A stretch of DNA of 64,000 bases from contig JADKAW010000038.1 in assembly GCA_016719055.1 (NCBI GenBank), positions 248,001 to 312,000 on the forward strand, in the 5' to 3' direction. A program made the position numbers and the translations under genes. The notes under the pieces are model-generated. The model did not search any database. It was not told the origin of the DNA and was given only the letters and a program-made list of their open reading frames with translations. The stretch comes from Candidatus Rhodoferax mariagerensis (GTDB lineage Bacteria; Pseudomonadota; Gammaproteobacteria; Burkholderiales; Burkholderiaceae_C). The number at the start of each line of letters is the position of its first letter. Position 1 is the first letter of the stretch. Positions 25,327 through 32,722 of this stretch are shown piece after piece.

Positions 25327-25941
25327 TCAAACCGCTGCAGCAGACTTGTGTGGCACAAAAACCCCACAACCCAACAGCTGGTAGCGCCCCAAACCCTTTT
25401 GTTGCAGTCGCAAGGATTGCTCGGCCGGCAAGGCGTGCAGCATCAGGCTGTAAGTATCAAGATGTTGACCGGCAATCGACATCCGTCCAAGCTTGCCACA
25501 AACCCGCTCGCCGCCGATGGCCAACGCACGCAATTCATTGGTCACCGATTCCATGAATGCGACCTCTGAATTGACGCTTGAAGCAACTTTGTAGGCATAA
25601 AGGGTGGCATGCGGATTCAACTCGCGCACATGAGGTTCTTCAAGCCGCAGATGGCAGTCGGCCAAAGAGAGTTCAGCGCCCGTGGATGCGATCAACTCTG
25701 GCACTCGGCTAGGGCTGACCCGCAAACTCAGACGCGTGCGCTTTGACAACAGACCGTGTTCACCCGTGCCGCCCACCAGTTTCAATGGCAAAACCGCTGC
25801 AATGTCATCGGTTTCCAACCAGGAAAACAGGTCACAAAGCGCGTGGCGCAGCGCGTCAGCATGGTCGCGCAGAAGCCTTTGCCCCTGAGCGGCAAAGCTC
25901 ACCTCAACAGCGCGATCAGAATCGGCAGCGGAAACAATCAC
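25327..25941 (-). CDS. Cas6/Cmx6-like RAMP protein (CRISPR RNA endonuclease family) outside CRISPR context
   Basis: A 204-residue protein that resembles the type I-MYXAN Cas6/Cmx6 family. An N-terminal part runs DHADALRHALCDLFSWLETDD, then LLSKRTRLSLRVSPSRVPEL, LYAYKVASSVNSEVAFMESV and HALPAEQSLRLQQ. It ends with the glycine-rich RAMP loop KGLGRYQLLGCGVFVPHKS. Cas6 proteins cut CRISPR repeat RNA, but no CRISPR array or other cas gene is visible here. The stop/start overlap with the 85-aa gene (ATGA) ties it to the dsr accessory operon. An RNA target other than crRNA is likely but unproven. Confidence 0.75.
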   Translation of the reverse strand: MIVSAADSDRAVEVSFAAQGQRLLRDHADALRHALCDLFSWLETDDIAAVLPLKLVGGTGEHGLLSKRTRLSLRVSPSRVPELIASTGAELSLADCHLRLEEPHVRELNPHATLYAYKVASSVNSEVAFMESVTNELRALAIGGERVCGKLGRMSIAGQHLDTYSLMLHALPAEQSLRLQQKGLGRYQLLGCGVFVPHKSAAAV

Positions 25942-26195
25942 GGCAATTCAGGCACCTGCAAGGCAGCCTGCTCTTCAACGGGCAAAGGTGCCTGCGCATG
26001 CGCCCAACGCAAAAGTGCTTCGCCCCATTGGCGGGCCAGCAGCGGATCAACCTCAAATACGGTAAAACGGCTTTTTTCGCGAATGCGCGTACGCAGCAAA
26101 CTCATGCCACCCGCATCGTAATCAAGTTGCTGAAGCTCGATCACCTGCCCACCCAACGGATTGACGAATTTGTCTAGCGGTATGACACTGTACAT
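25938..26195 (-). CDS. Small hypothetical protein, first gene of the dsr accessory operon
   Basis: An 85-residue soluble protein of unknown function, starting MYSVIPLDKFVNPLGGQ at an ATG with AAGGCC just upstream. The middle (MSLLRTRIREKSRFTVFEVD) looks like beta-strands, the rest helical (QWGEALLRWAHAQ). There are no cysteines. Its last bases overlap the start of the Cas6-like gene, so both are translationally coupled and may work together. It is transcribed divergently from dsrA across a 304-bp regulatory region. Confidence 0.65.
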   Translation of the reverse strand: MYSVIPLDKFVNPLGGQVIELQQLDYDAGGMSLLRTRIREKSRFTVFEVDPLLARQWGEALLRWAHAQAPLPVEEQAALQVPELP

Positions 26196-26311
26196 AAGGC
26201 CTTTTTCTCAACTAATGAGACTGCACAAAATGTGCTCCACTGCCGAATAAAGCAAAAACATGCTTTTGGCACCACAAACCATATTTGGCGCAATCAAGAG
26301 CAAACCGTCCA

Positions 26312-26372
26312 TACCCAAGTCGGGTAAGCGCCCATATACCGAATGGGTAGCCTGATCTACTCAACGAGGGTA
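26312..26372 (+). promoter_or_regulatory. Three 23-bp-phased TACCC-N5-GGGTA boxes upstream of dsrA
   Basis: Sites at 26312-26326 (TACCCAAGTCGGGTA, a perfect inverted repeat), 26335-26349 (TATACCGAATGGGTA) and 26358-26372 (TACTCAACGAGGGTA) start exactly 23 bp apart. Such phasing is expected when several response-regulator dimers bind on one side of the helix; NarL-family BvgA uses 22-bp spacing. They sit in the 304-bp dsrA/accessory operon divergent region and may serve both directions. No gene is visible in this gap. Confidence 0.8.
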
Positions 26373-26397
26373 ATGGTTGCGATGGCATGGTGGACCT

Positions 26398-26403
26398 TAA
26401 TAT
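26398..26403 (+). promoter_or_regulatory. Candidate -10 element of dsrA
   Basis: TAATAT starts 26 bp after the last base of the third box. The same distance separates the last box from TAATAG upstream of soeA. No good -35 is seen, which is typical of activator-dependent promoters. The dsrA start codon is 97 bp downstream. Confidence 0.5.
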
Positions 26404-26499
26404 TCCTCCAGATTCTGTTGCTGAGCGCTCTTAACGGTCCGCAGCGATCCACCACTGTTCAAATTACGCCCAATTTTCGCCCCTGACTGGAGATTCGCC

Positions 26500-27780
26500 A
26501 TGAGCAAACAACCCCATGACACCCCAATGCTCGATCAGCTCGAAAGCGGTCCATGGCCGAGTTTCGTGACTGGCCTGAAGCGCCTTGCCAAAGACAATGA
26601 TTACATGACCGACCTGATGGGTCAGCTTGAGCATTCTTACAAGACCCGTAAGGGCTATTGGAAGGGCGGCACAGTGGGTGTGTTTGGGTACGGTGGCGGT
26701 GTGATTCCGCGTTTCTCTGAAGTGGCTGACATGTTTCCGGCCTCCAAAGAATTCCACACGCTGCGCGTACAGCCACCGGCTGGCATGCACTACAACACTG
26801 CTGTGCTGCGCAAGATGTGTGACATCTGGGAAAAGCATGGTTCTGGGCTGATCGCGTTCCATGGACAATCCGGCGACATCATGTTCCAGGGGGCCAGCAC
26901 AGCCAACGTGCAAGGGGCGTTTGACGAACTCAACGAGCTGGGCTTTGATCTGGGTGGTGCCGGCCCGGCTGTACGTACCTCAATGTCCTGTGTTGGTGCG
27001 GCACGCTGTGAGCAGTCATGTTTTGATGAGGCTCGCGCCCATCGCGAGGTCGTCAATAGCTTCCTGGACGACATGCACCGCCCCGCCCTGCCTTACAAGT
27101 TCAAGTTCAAGTTCTCAGGCTGCCCCAACGACTGCATGAATTCGATTCAGCGCGCCGACATGGCCGTCATTGGCACCTGGCGCGACAACATCCGCACGGA
27201 CGAAGCCATGGCCAAGAAGTGGTTTGCGAAACACGGCATGACCGAACTGGTCAATGACGTGGTCAGCCGTTGCCCGACCAAAGCCATCATGCTAAAAGAA
27301 ATTAAAGATGTCGCCTCTGGTGCCAAGATCTCCAGCGTCGCAGTCAATGACACGCAGGCGCTTGAAATCGACAACGGCAACTGCGTGCGTTGCATGCACT
27401 GCATCAACGTGATGACCGGCGCGCTGGCCACCGGTACCGACAAGGGCGTGACAGTGCTGATGGGTGGCAAACGTACCCTGAAGATCGGAGACCTGATGGG
27501 CACCGTGGTGATTCCGTTCATGAAGATGGAAACCGACGAGGATTACCAAGCCCTGGTCGAACATGCGCAAAAATCAATCGACTTCTTTGCTGAAAACGCG
27601 CTGGAGCATGAGCGTACCGGCGAAATGATCGAACGCATTGGCCTGATCAACTTCCTGGAAGGCATTGGCCTGGAAATTGACCCCAATATGGTGTCCACCC
27701 CCCGCACCAATCCTTACGTCCGCACCGATGGCTGGGACGATGAGGTGGCCAAGCTCAACGCTCGCAAAGCAGCGGCCTGA
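26500..27780 (+). CDS. dsrA: Reverse dissimilatory sulfite reductase alpha subunit
   Basis: DsrA with DsrB forms the cytoplasmic alpha2beta2 siroheme enzyme that, in sulfur oxidisers, oxidises DsrC-bound sulfur to sulfite. The 426 residues carry the cluster-siroheme ligands in SMSCVGAARCEQSCFDEA and FSGCPNDCMNSIQRADMAV. A ferredoxin insert follows (NCVRCMHCINVM). The rDsr direction is inferred from the neighbours: dsrEFH and dsrL are marks of oxidising systems. A GGAGA ribosome site precedes ATG 26500. It is the first gene of the dsr operon, with a box array upstream. Confidence 0.97.
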   Translation: MSKQPHDTPMLDQLESGPWPSFVTGLKRLAKDNDYMTDLMGQLEHSYKTRKGYWKGGTVGVFGYGGGVIPRFSEVADMFPASKEFHTLRVQPPAGMHYNTAVLRKMCDIWEKHGSGLIAFHGQSGDIMFQGASTANVQGAFDELNELGFDLGGAGPAVRTSMSCVGAARCEQSCFDEARAHREVVNSFLDDMHRPALPYKFKFKFSGCPNDCMNSIQRADMAVIGTWRDNIRTDEAMAKKWFAKHGMTELVNDVVSRCPTKAIMLKEIKDVASGAKISSVAVNDTQALEIDNGNCVRCMHCINVMTGALATGTDKGVTVLMGGKRTLKIGDLMGTVVIPFMKMETDEDYQALVEHAQKSIDFFAENALEHERTGEMIERIGLINFLEGIGLEIDPNMVSTPRTNPYVRTDGWDDEVAKLNARKAAA

Positions 27781-27812
27781 AATTCAACCTTCACGATCAA
27801 AGGAAGACAAAT

Positions 27813-28883
27813 ATGGCAACCATGCGCACCCCCATCGAGAGCGGCGTTCCAGACAACAAGCAGTTTCTGCACCCACTGATGAAGAAGAACTACGGCAACT
27901 GGAAATACCACGACCGGCCGCGTCCGGGCGTGCTGCACCATGTGGCTCATTCTGGAGACCAGATCTGGACCGTTCGCGCTGGTACGCAGCGGCAAATGGA
28001 TTTGTTCACCATCCGCAAGCTTTGTGACATCGCCGACCAGCACGCCGATGGCCATGTTCGTTTTACCATTCGCAGCAACATCGAATACATGGTGTCCGAT
28101 GAGTCCCGGGTGGCCCCCCTGATTGAAGCGCTCACCAGCAACGGCTTCCCGGTTGGCGGCACCGGCAACTCCGTATCGGCCATCGCCCACACCCAAGGCT
28201 GGCTGCACTGCGATATTCCCGGCACTGATGCCTCGGGTGCCGTCAAGGCCCTGATGGATGACCTGCACGCCGAGTTCATCAAGGAAGAAATGCCCAACCG
28301 GGTGCACCTGTCAACTTCCTGCTGCGAAATCAATTGCGGCGGCCAGGCTGATATTGCCATCATCATTCAGCACACCAAACCGCCCAAGATCAACCATGAT
28401 CTGGTGGCCAACATGTGCGAGCGGCCCACCGTGGTGGCACGCTGCCCGGTGGCAGCCATTCGCCCGGCCATGGTCAACGGCAAACCGTCGCTCGAAATTG
28501 ATGAGTCCAAGTGCATGTGCTGCGGCGCCTGCTACCCACCCTGCCCTCCCATGCAAATCAACGACCCTGAGCACAGCAAGCTGGCAATCTGGGTCGGCGG
28601 CAAGAACTCCAACGCGCGAGGTAAGCCGACCTTCATGAAGATGGTGGCATCGGGTCTGCCCAACAACCCACCGCGCTGGCCCGAAGTGTCGGCCATGGTG
28701 AAGAAGATTCTTTATACCTACAAGGAAGACGCCCGGTCTTGGGAGCGTGTGTCGGACTGGATTGAGCGTATTGGCTGGCCACAGTTCTTCGAGAAATGTG
28801 ATCTGCCTTTTACCAAATACCTGATTGACGATTGGCGCGGTTCGCGTTCGAGCTTGAATGCTTCAACCCACATTCGCTTCTGA
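27813..28883 (+). CDS. dsrB: Reverse dissimilatory sulfite reductase beta subunit
   Basis: The 356-residue catalytic partner of DsrA. Siroheme and [4Fe-4S] ligands are visible in HLSTSCCEINCGGQADIAI and the following CPVAAIRPAM. A ferredoxin domain has SKCMCCGACYPPCPPMQI. The C-terminal region ends DDWRGSRSSLNASTHIRF. The start has AAAGGAAG upstream, 32 bp after dsrA. Confidence 0.97.
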   Translation: MATMRTPIESGVPDNKQFLHPLMKKNYGNWKYHDRPRPGVLHHVAHSGDQIWTVRAGTQRQMDLFTIRKLCDIADQHADGHVRFTIRSNIEYMVSDESRVAPLIEALTSNGFPVGGTGNSVSAIAHTQGWLHCDIPGTDASGAVKALMDDLHAEFIKEEMPNRVHLSTSCCEINCGGQADIAIIIQHTKPPKINHDLVANMCERPTVVARCPVAAIRPAMVNGKPSLEIDESKCMCCGACYPPCPPMQINDPEHSKLAIWVGGKNSNARGKPTFMKMVASGLPNNPPRWPEVSAMVKKILYTYKEDARSWERVSDWIERIGWPQFFEKCDLPFTKYLIDDWRGSRSSLNASTHIRF

Positions 28884-28906
28884 TCCATCACGGAAAACTT
28901 TTTACC

Positions 28907-29266
28907 ATGAAATTTGGCTTACTTGTCAGTGAAGGCCCTTACACGCATCAGGCATCCGATAGCGCCTACCAGTTTGTGGTAGCCGCTATCGCCAAAGGGC
29001 ACGAGATTCAGCGCATCTTTTTCTACCACGATGGCGTCAACAACGCCACCCGGTTGACAGATCCGCCACAAGACGACCGCCACATTGTCAACCGCTGGTC
29101 AGCATTGGCGGCAGACCACAAAGTGGATCTGGTGGTGTGCGTGGCTGCAGCCCTGCGCCGCGGTATCCGTGACGAGAACCTGGCTCCTGGGTTTCGCATC
29201 TCGGGTCTGGGTCAGCTGGTGGACAGCGGTATCAAGGCGGATCGCCTGATCACCTTTGGTGATTAA
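28907..29266 (+). CDS. dsrE: Sulfur transfer protein DsrE
   Basis: A 119-residue subunit of the DsrEFH hexamer that accepts sulfur from TusA and passes it to DsrC. MKFGLLVSEGPYTHQASDSA is the conserved start. The persulfide-carrying Cys is in HKVDLVVCVAAALRRGI. An in-frame opening from 28832 overlaps dsrB and is not used. DsrEFH mark the oxidising type of Dsr system. Confidence 0.96.
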   Translation: MKFGLLVSEGPYTHQASDSAYQFVVAAIAKGHEIQRIFFYHDGVNNATRLTDPPQDDRHIVNRWSALAADHKVDLVVCVAAALRRGIRDENLAPGFRISGLGQLVDSGIKADRLITFGD

Positions 29267-29284
29267 CGCATAGAGAGACAGCAA

Positions 29285-29680
29285 ATGAGTGAACAGCAAG
29301 CAACCCCCGCCAGCGGCCCCAAAGTGAAGAAATTCATGTTTGTCAACCGCAAGGCTCCTTACGGCACCATCTACGCGCTCGAAAGCCTGGAAGTGGTCCT
29401 GATTACCGCCACCTTTGATCAGGACGTCAGCCTGGTTTTCATTGATGATGGCGTCTATGAACTACTCAAGGGCCAGGAAACCAAGGCCATCGGTATCAAA
29501 AACCACTCCAAGACCTACCGGGCGCTGGATGGCTACGACGTCGAAAAACTTTATGTGGATCGTGCATCGCTTGAGCAGCGCGGTCTGACAGAAAAAGACT
29601 TACTGGTTCCGGTGGAAGTTCTGGACACCGAGGAGATGGGGCAACTCATGGCCGAGCAGGACGTGATCCTGAGTTTCTGA
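29285..29680 (+). CDS. dsrF: Sulfur transfer protein DsrF
   Basis: A 131-residue DsrF/TusC-type subunit of DsrEFH. The start region KKFMFVNRKAPYGTIYALES and VSLVFIDDGVYELLKGQET are family signatures. DsrF carries no catalytic cysteine in this family, and none is visible here. It follows dsrE by 18 bp. Confidence 0.95.
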   Translation: MSEQQATPASGPKVKKFMFVNRKAPYGTIYALESLEVVLITATFDQDVSLVFIDDGVYELLKGQETKAIGIKNHSKTYRALDGYDVEKLYVDRASLEQRGLTEKDLLVPVEVLDTEEMGQLMAEQDVILSF

Positions 29681-29709
29681 CCCACATTTCATGAAATAGG
29701 ACCCCTCCC

Positions 29710-30009
29710 ATGCTGCACATTGTTAACAAATCACCGTTCCATTCCACTAGCTTGCAAACCTGCTTGCGGATGGCAAAACCCGGTAGCGCCGTGCTTCTGA
29801 TTGAAGACGGGGTGTACGGTGCCACGGTCGGTACCAGCGCTGAAGCGATGGTGCGTCAGGCTGCCGGAGCCCTCAAGTTCTTTGCACTGCAACCTGATGT
29901 TGACGCCCGAGGCACCTCGGCCAAAGTCATGGACGGCATTACCTTGGTCGATTACAGTGGCTTTGTTGATCTGACGCTGGAATACAGCACCTCGCATTCC
30001 TGGCTTTAA
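29710..30009 (+). CDS. dsrH: Sulfur transfer protein DsrH
   Basis: A 99-residue DsrH/TusB-type subunit. MLHIVNKSPFHSTSLQTCLR contains the conserved cysteine (Cys18 region), and ILIEDGVYGATVG-like text follows as AVLLIEDGVYGATVG. It completes the DsrEFH complex and precedes dsrC by 35 bp. Confidence 0.94.
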   Translation: MLHIVNKSPFHSTSLQTCLRMAKPGSAVLLIEDGVYGATVGTSAEAMVRQAAGALKFFALQPDVDARGTSAKVMDGITLVDYSGFVDLTLEYSTSHSWL

Positions 30010-30044
30010 TCAGCGCTTTTTTATTTTACTTTCTGGAGAAACAC

Positions 30045-30377
30045 ATGAGCTTCGAAATCAACGGCAAATCCTACGAAACCGACGAAGAAGGCTACCTGCT
30101 GAACCTGGCAGAGTGGACCGCTGAAGCGGCCGGGCACCTGGCTGAAGAAGAGAAAGTGGTTCTGACCGACAACCACTGGGAGGTGATCAACTTCCTGCGC
30201 GAGTATTACAACGAATACCAGATTGCGCCAGCCGTCCGCGTGTTGACCAAGGCGATTGGCAAGCAGTTTGGCGAAGAAAAAGGCAACAGCAAGTACCTTT
30301 ACGACCTGTTCCCCTATGGCCCAGCCAAGCAAGCTTGCAAAATCGCTGGCTTGCCCAAGCCCACCGGCTGTATCTAA
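30045..30377 (+). CDS. dsrC: Sulfur carrier and DsrAB substrate protein DsrC
   Basis: The true DsrC of this cluster, 110 residues. Its C-terminal arm AKQACKIAGLPKPTGCI carries both essential cysteines, Cys98 and Cys109, eleven residues apart as in the family. Persulfurated DsrC is oxidised by DsrAB to the trisulfide or sulfonate and recycled by DsrMKJOP. The rest (LTDNHWEVINFLREYYNEYQ) is canonical. A TTCTGGAGAA ribosome site precedes the ATG. Confidence 0.97.
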   Translation: MSFEINGKSYETDEEGYLLNLAEWTAEAAGHLAEEEKVVLTDNHWEVINFLREYYNEYQIAPAVRVLTKAIGKQFGEEKGNSKYLYDLFPYGPAKQACKIAGLPKPTGCI

Positions 30378-30435
30378 AGCACAGTTTGCGGATGTCACTT
30401 CTCCAACCGAACGCTGATTAACCTCGGGTCTGGCC

Positions 30436-31170
30436 ATGTCGATGCTGTCGATTTTCTATGCTGTGCTCTTCAATGTAGCGGCCGTTGTCTTGATTGCGGG
30501 TTTAGCAAACAGGATTCGCCGCTATGCCGGCAGCCCGGCACCTTTGAAAATCGCCACCACCCCAGCACCCACTACCCAGAGCGGGGTTTACTGGCGCCTG
30601 GTTCGGGAAGTTGTCTATTTTGAGAGCCTGTTCAAGTCCAGCAAATGGACCTGGATTTTTGGCTGGGCCTTTCACTTCACGTTGTTGTTGGTCACTCTGC
30701 GGCACCTGCGCTATTTTCAGGAGCCGGTCTGGTTGCCAGTCGTCATGGTGCAGCCGTTTGGAACCTATGGTGGATTCATCATGGTGGCAGCCTTGGGCGG
30801 GTTGTGGGCCAGGCGTTGGCTGGTTGATCGAGTGCGCTACATCTCTACGCCATCTGACCACTTGCATTTGGTTTTGTTGATGCTGATTGGCATCTCGGGC
30901 CTGACGATGCGTTTCGTGACGCACACCGACATCGTCGCTGTCAAGGCATTTGCGCTCGGACTGATGCGTTTTGACTGGCAGCCTTTGCCTGCTGACCCAA
31001 TATTGCTGGTTCACCTTGGTCTGGTGGCCGTACTGATGATTATTTTCCCGCTGAGCAAATTGCTGCATGCGCCAGGCCTGTTTTTCAGCCCTACGCGCAA
31101 TCAGACAGACAATGCCCGGGAAGTCCGCCATGTGTCGGCTTGGGCTGCCGCGCTCGACAAACGTCCCTGA
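30436..31170 (+). CDS. dsrM: DsrMKJOP membrane subunit DsrM (NarI-like cytochrome b)
   Basis: A 244-residue integral membrane protein with about five to six helices, the haem b and quinone subunit of DsrMKJOP. The region around FGWAFHFTLLLVTLRHLRY and LLVHLGLVAVLMIIFPLSK contains His residues suited to haem b ligation. It lies between dsrC and dsrK in the standard order. Confidence 0.94.
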   Translation: MSMLSIFYAVLFNVAAVVLIAGLANRIRRYAGSPAPLKIATTPAPTTQSGVYWRLVREVVYFESLFKSSKWTWIFGWAFHFTLLLVTLRHLRYFQEPVWLPVVMVQPFGTYGGFIMVAALGGLWARRWLVDRVRYISTPSDHLHLVLLMLIGISGLTMRFVTHTDIVAVKAFALGLMRFDWQPLPADPILLVHLGLVAVLMIIFPLSKLLHAPGLFFSPTRNQTDNAREVRHVSAWAAALDKRP

Positions 31171-31183
31171 GAACCGCACGATC

Positions 31184-32677
31184 ATGGCTACCGCTGCATT
31201 TGAAACGCCCAAGCTCAAGAGCTACCCCGTCATTCCACTGGTGCAGGCAGGGGCGACGTCCCACCTCAAACCTTTCGTGGCACCAGGGCCGATTCAAAAA
31301 CCTCTGAATTTCCCCGAACAACTGGTTGACGATTGGCAGGCCAAGGCGATTGCCAAAATGGGGGAGTTGTTGGGCAAGTACCGCTCACTTCAGGTTTACA
31401 TGGATGCGTGCGTCCACTGCGGTGCCTGCTCTGACAAGTGTCATTACTTTCTGGGCACCGGCGACCCGAAGAACATGCCGGTAGCGCGGCAAGACCTGAT
31501 GCGCAAGGTTTACCGGCGATATTTCACTGTGGCCGGCAAGTATTTTCCGAAACTGGTCGGTGCGGTTGACCTGACCCGCGAAATACTCGACGAATGGTTC
31601 AGCTATTACCACCAATGCTCAGAATGCCGCCGCTGCTCGGTATTCTGCCCCTACGGTATCGACACCGCCGAAGTCACCATGGCCGCCCGCGAGATCATGG
31701 ACTCGATCGGCATGGGGCAAAAGTACTCGAACGAAATTATTGGCAAGGTACACCGTATAGGCAATAACCTGGGCATTCCAGGGCCGGCGCTGATCAACAC
31801 ATTGGAAGGCCTTGAAGAGGACACCAAGGACGATACCGGCCTGGATGTAAAGTTTCCGCTGGATGTCAAAGGTGCAGAAGTGCTGCTGATTACACCGTCA
31901 GCTGACTTCTTTTCCGAGCCACACGTCGAAAGTCTGATTGGTTATGCGAAGGTTTTTCATGCCGCAGGTATCAGTTGGACCTTGAGTTCCCATGCCTCTG
32001 AGGCAGGCAACTTTGGCATGTTCATTGGTAACTATGAACAGATGCGAAATATTTCAATGCGTGTGCGCGAGGCGGCGCTCGAATTGGGTGCCAAACGGAT
32101 CGTGGTGGGCGAATGTGGGCACGCATGGCGTGTGGCCTACAGTTTTTGGAATACCTTGATTGGGCCTTTCGATTTTCTGGACCAACGTTACCCAGTACCG
32201 CAGCATATCTGCGAAGTCACCGATGACCTGATTCAAAAAGGTGCGCTTAGCTTCGACAAGGAAGCCAATGACAACCGCATCATCACGTTCCATGACTCAT
32301 GCAACGTGGCGCGGGCGTCACGGATGGGCACGATGCCCGGTGGCCAATTTGTTATCCCGCGTCGCATCATCACCTCGGTCGCCAACAATTTCCACGACAT
32401 GGCCCCCGAGACGATTCACGAAAGCACGTTTTGCTGCGGCGGTGGCGGTGGCCTGTTGACCGACGACCTGATGGAGTTGCGCGTCAAGGGAGCCTTGCCA
32501 CGCATGGAAGCGCTCAAACACGTTGTTGACGACCACGGTGTCAATTTCATGGCCACCATCTGCGCTATCTGCAAAGCGCAGTTCACCAAGGTACTGCCCT
32601 ACTACGGCTTCAATATGAGCATGGTCGGCGGCGTTCATCAGTTGGTCAGCAAGGCAATTCGCCTGGGTGACAAGTAA
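31184..32677 (+). CDS. dsrK: DsrMKJOP cytoplasmic Fe-S subunit DsrK (HdrD-like)
   Basis: A 497-residue HdrD-related protein thought to handle the DsrC trisulfide. It has two [4Fe-4S] motifs (CVHCGACSDKCHYFLG and CSECRRCSVFCPYG). It also has a CCG-type catalytic cluster region (FHDSCNVARASRMG, then ESTFCCGGGGGLLTDD, with CAICKAQF later). ATG 31184 (MATAAFETPKLKS) is preferred, 13 bp after dsrM; a longer frame from 31067 overlaps dsrM. Together with DsrM it links thiol chemistry to the quinone pool. Confidence 0.96.
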   Translation: MATAAFETPKLKSYPVIPLVQAGATSHLKPFVAPGPIQKPLNFPEQLVDDWQAKAIAKMGELLGKYRSLQVYMDACVHCGACSDKCHYFLGTGDPKNMPVARQDLMRKVYRRYFTVAGKYFPKLVGAVDLTREILDEWFSYYHQCSECRRCSVFCPYGIDTAEVTMAAREIMDSIGMGQKYSNEIIGKVHRIGNNLGIPGPALINTLEGLEEDTKDDTGLDVKFPLDVKGAEVLLITPSADFFSEPHVESLIGYAKVFHAAGISWTLSSHASEAGNFGMFIGNYEQMRNISMRVREAALELGAKRIVVGECGHAWRVAYSFWNTLIGPFDFLDQRYPVPQHICEVTDDLIQKGALSFDKEANDNRIITFHDSCNVARASRMGTMPGGQFVIPRRIITSVANNFHDMAPETIHESTFCCGGGGGLLTDDLMELRVKGALPRMEALKHVVDDHGVNFMATICAICKAQFTKVLPYYGFNMSMVGGVHQLVSKAIRLGDK

Positions 32678-32722
32678 TCCGTCCTACAGGCAGTCCGTAA
32701 AAATATTTCAGGAGATTCCGAC

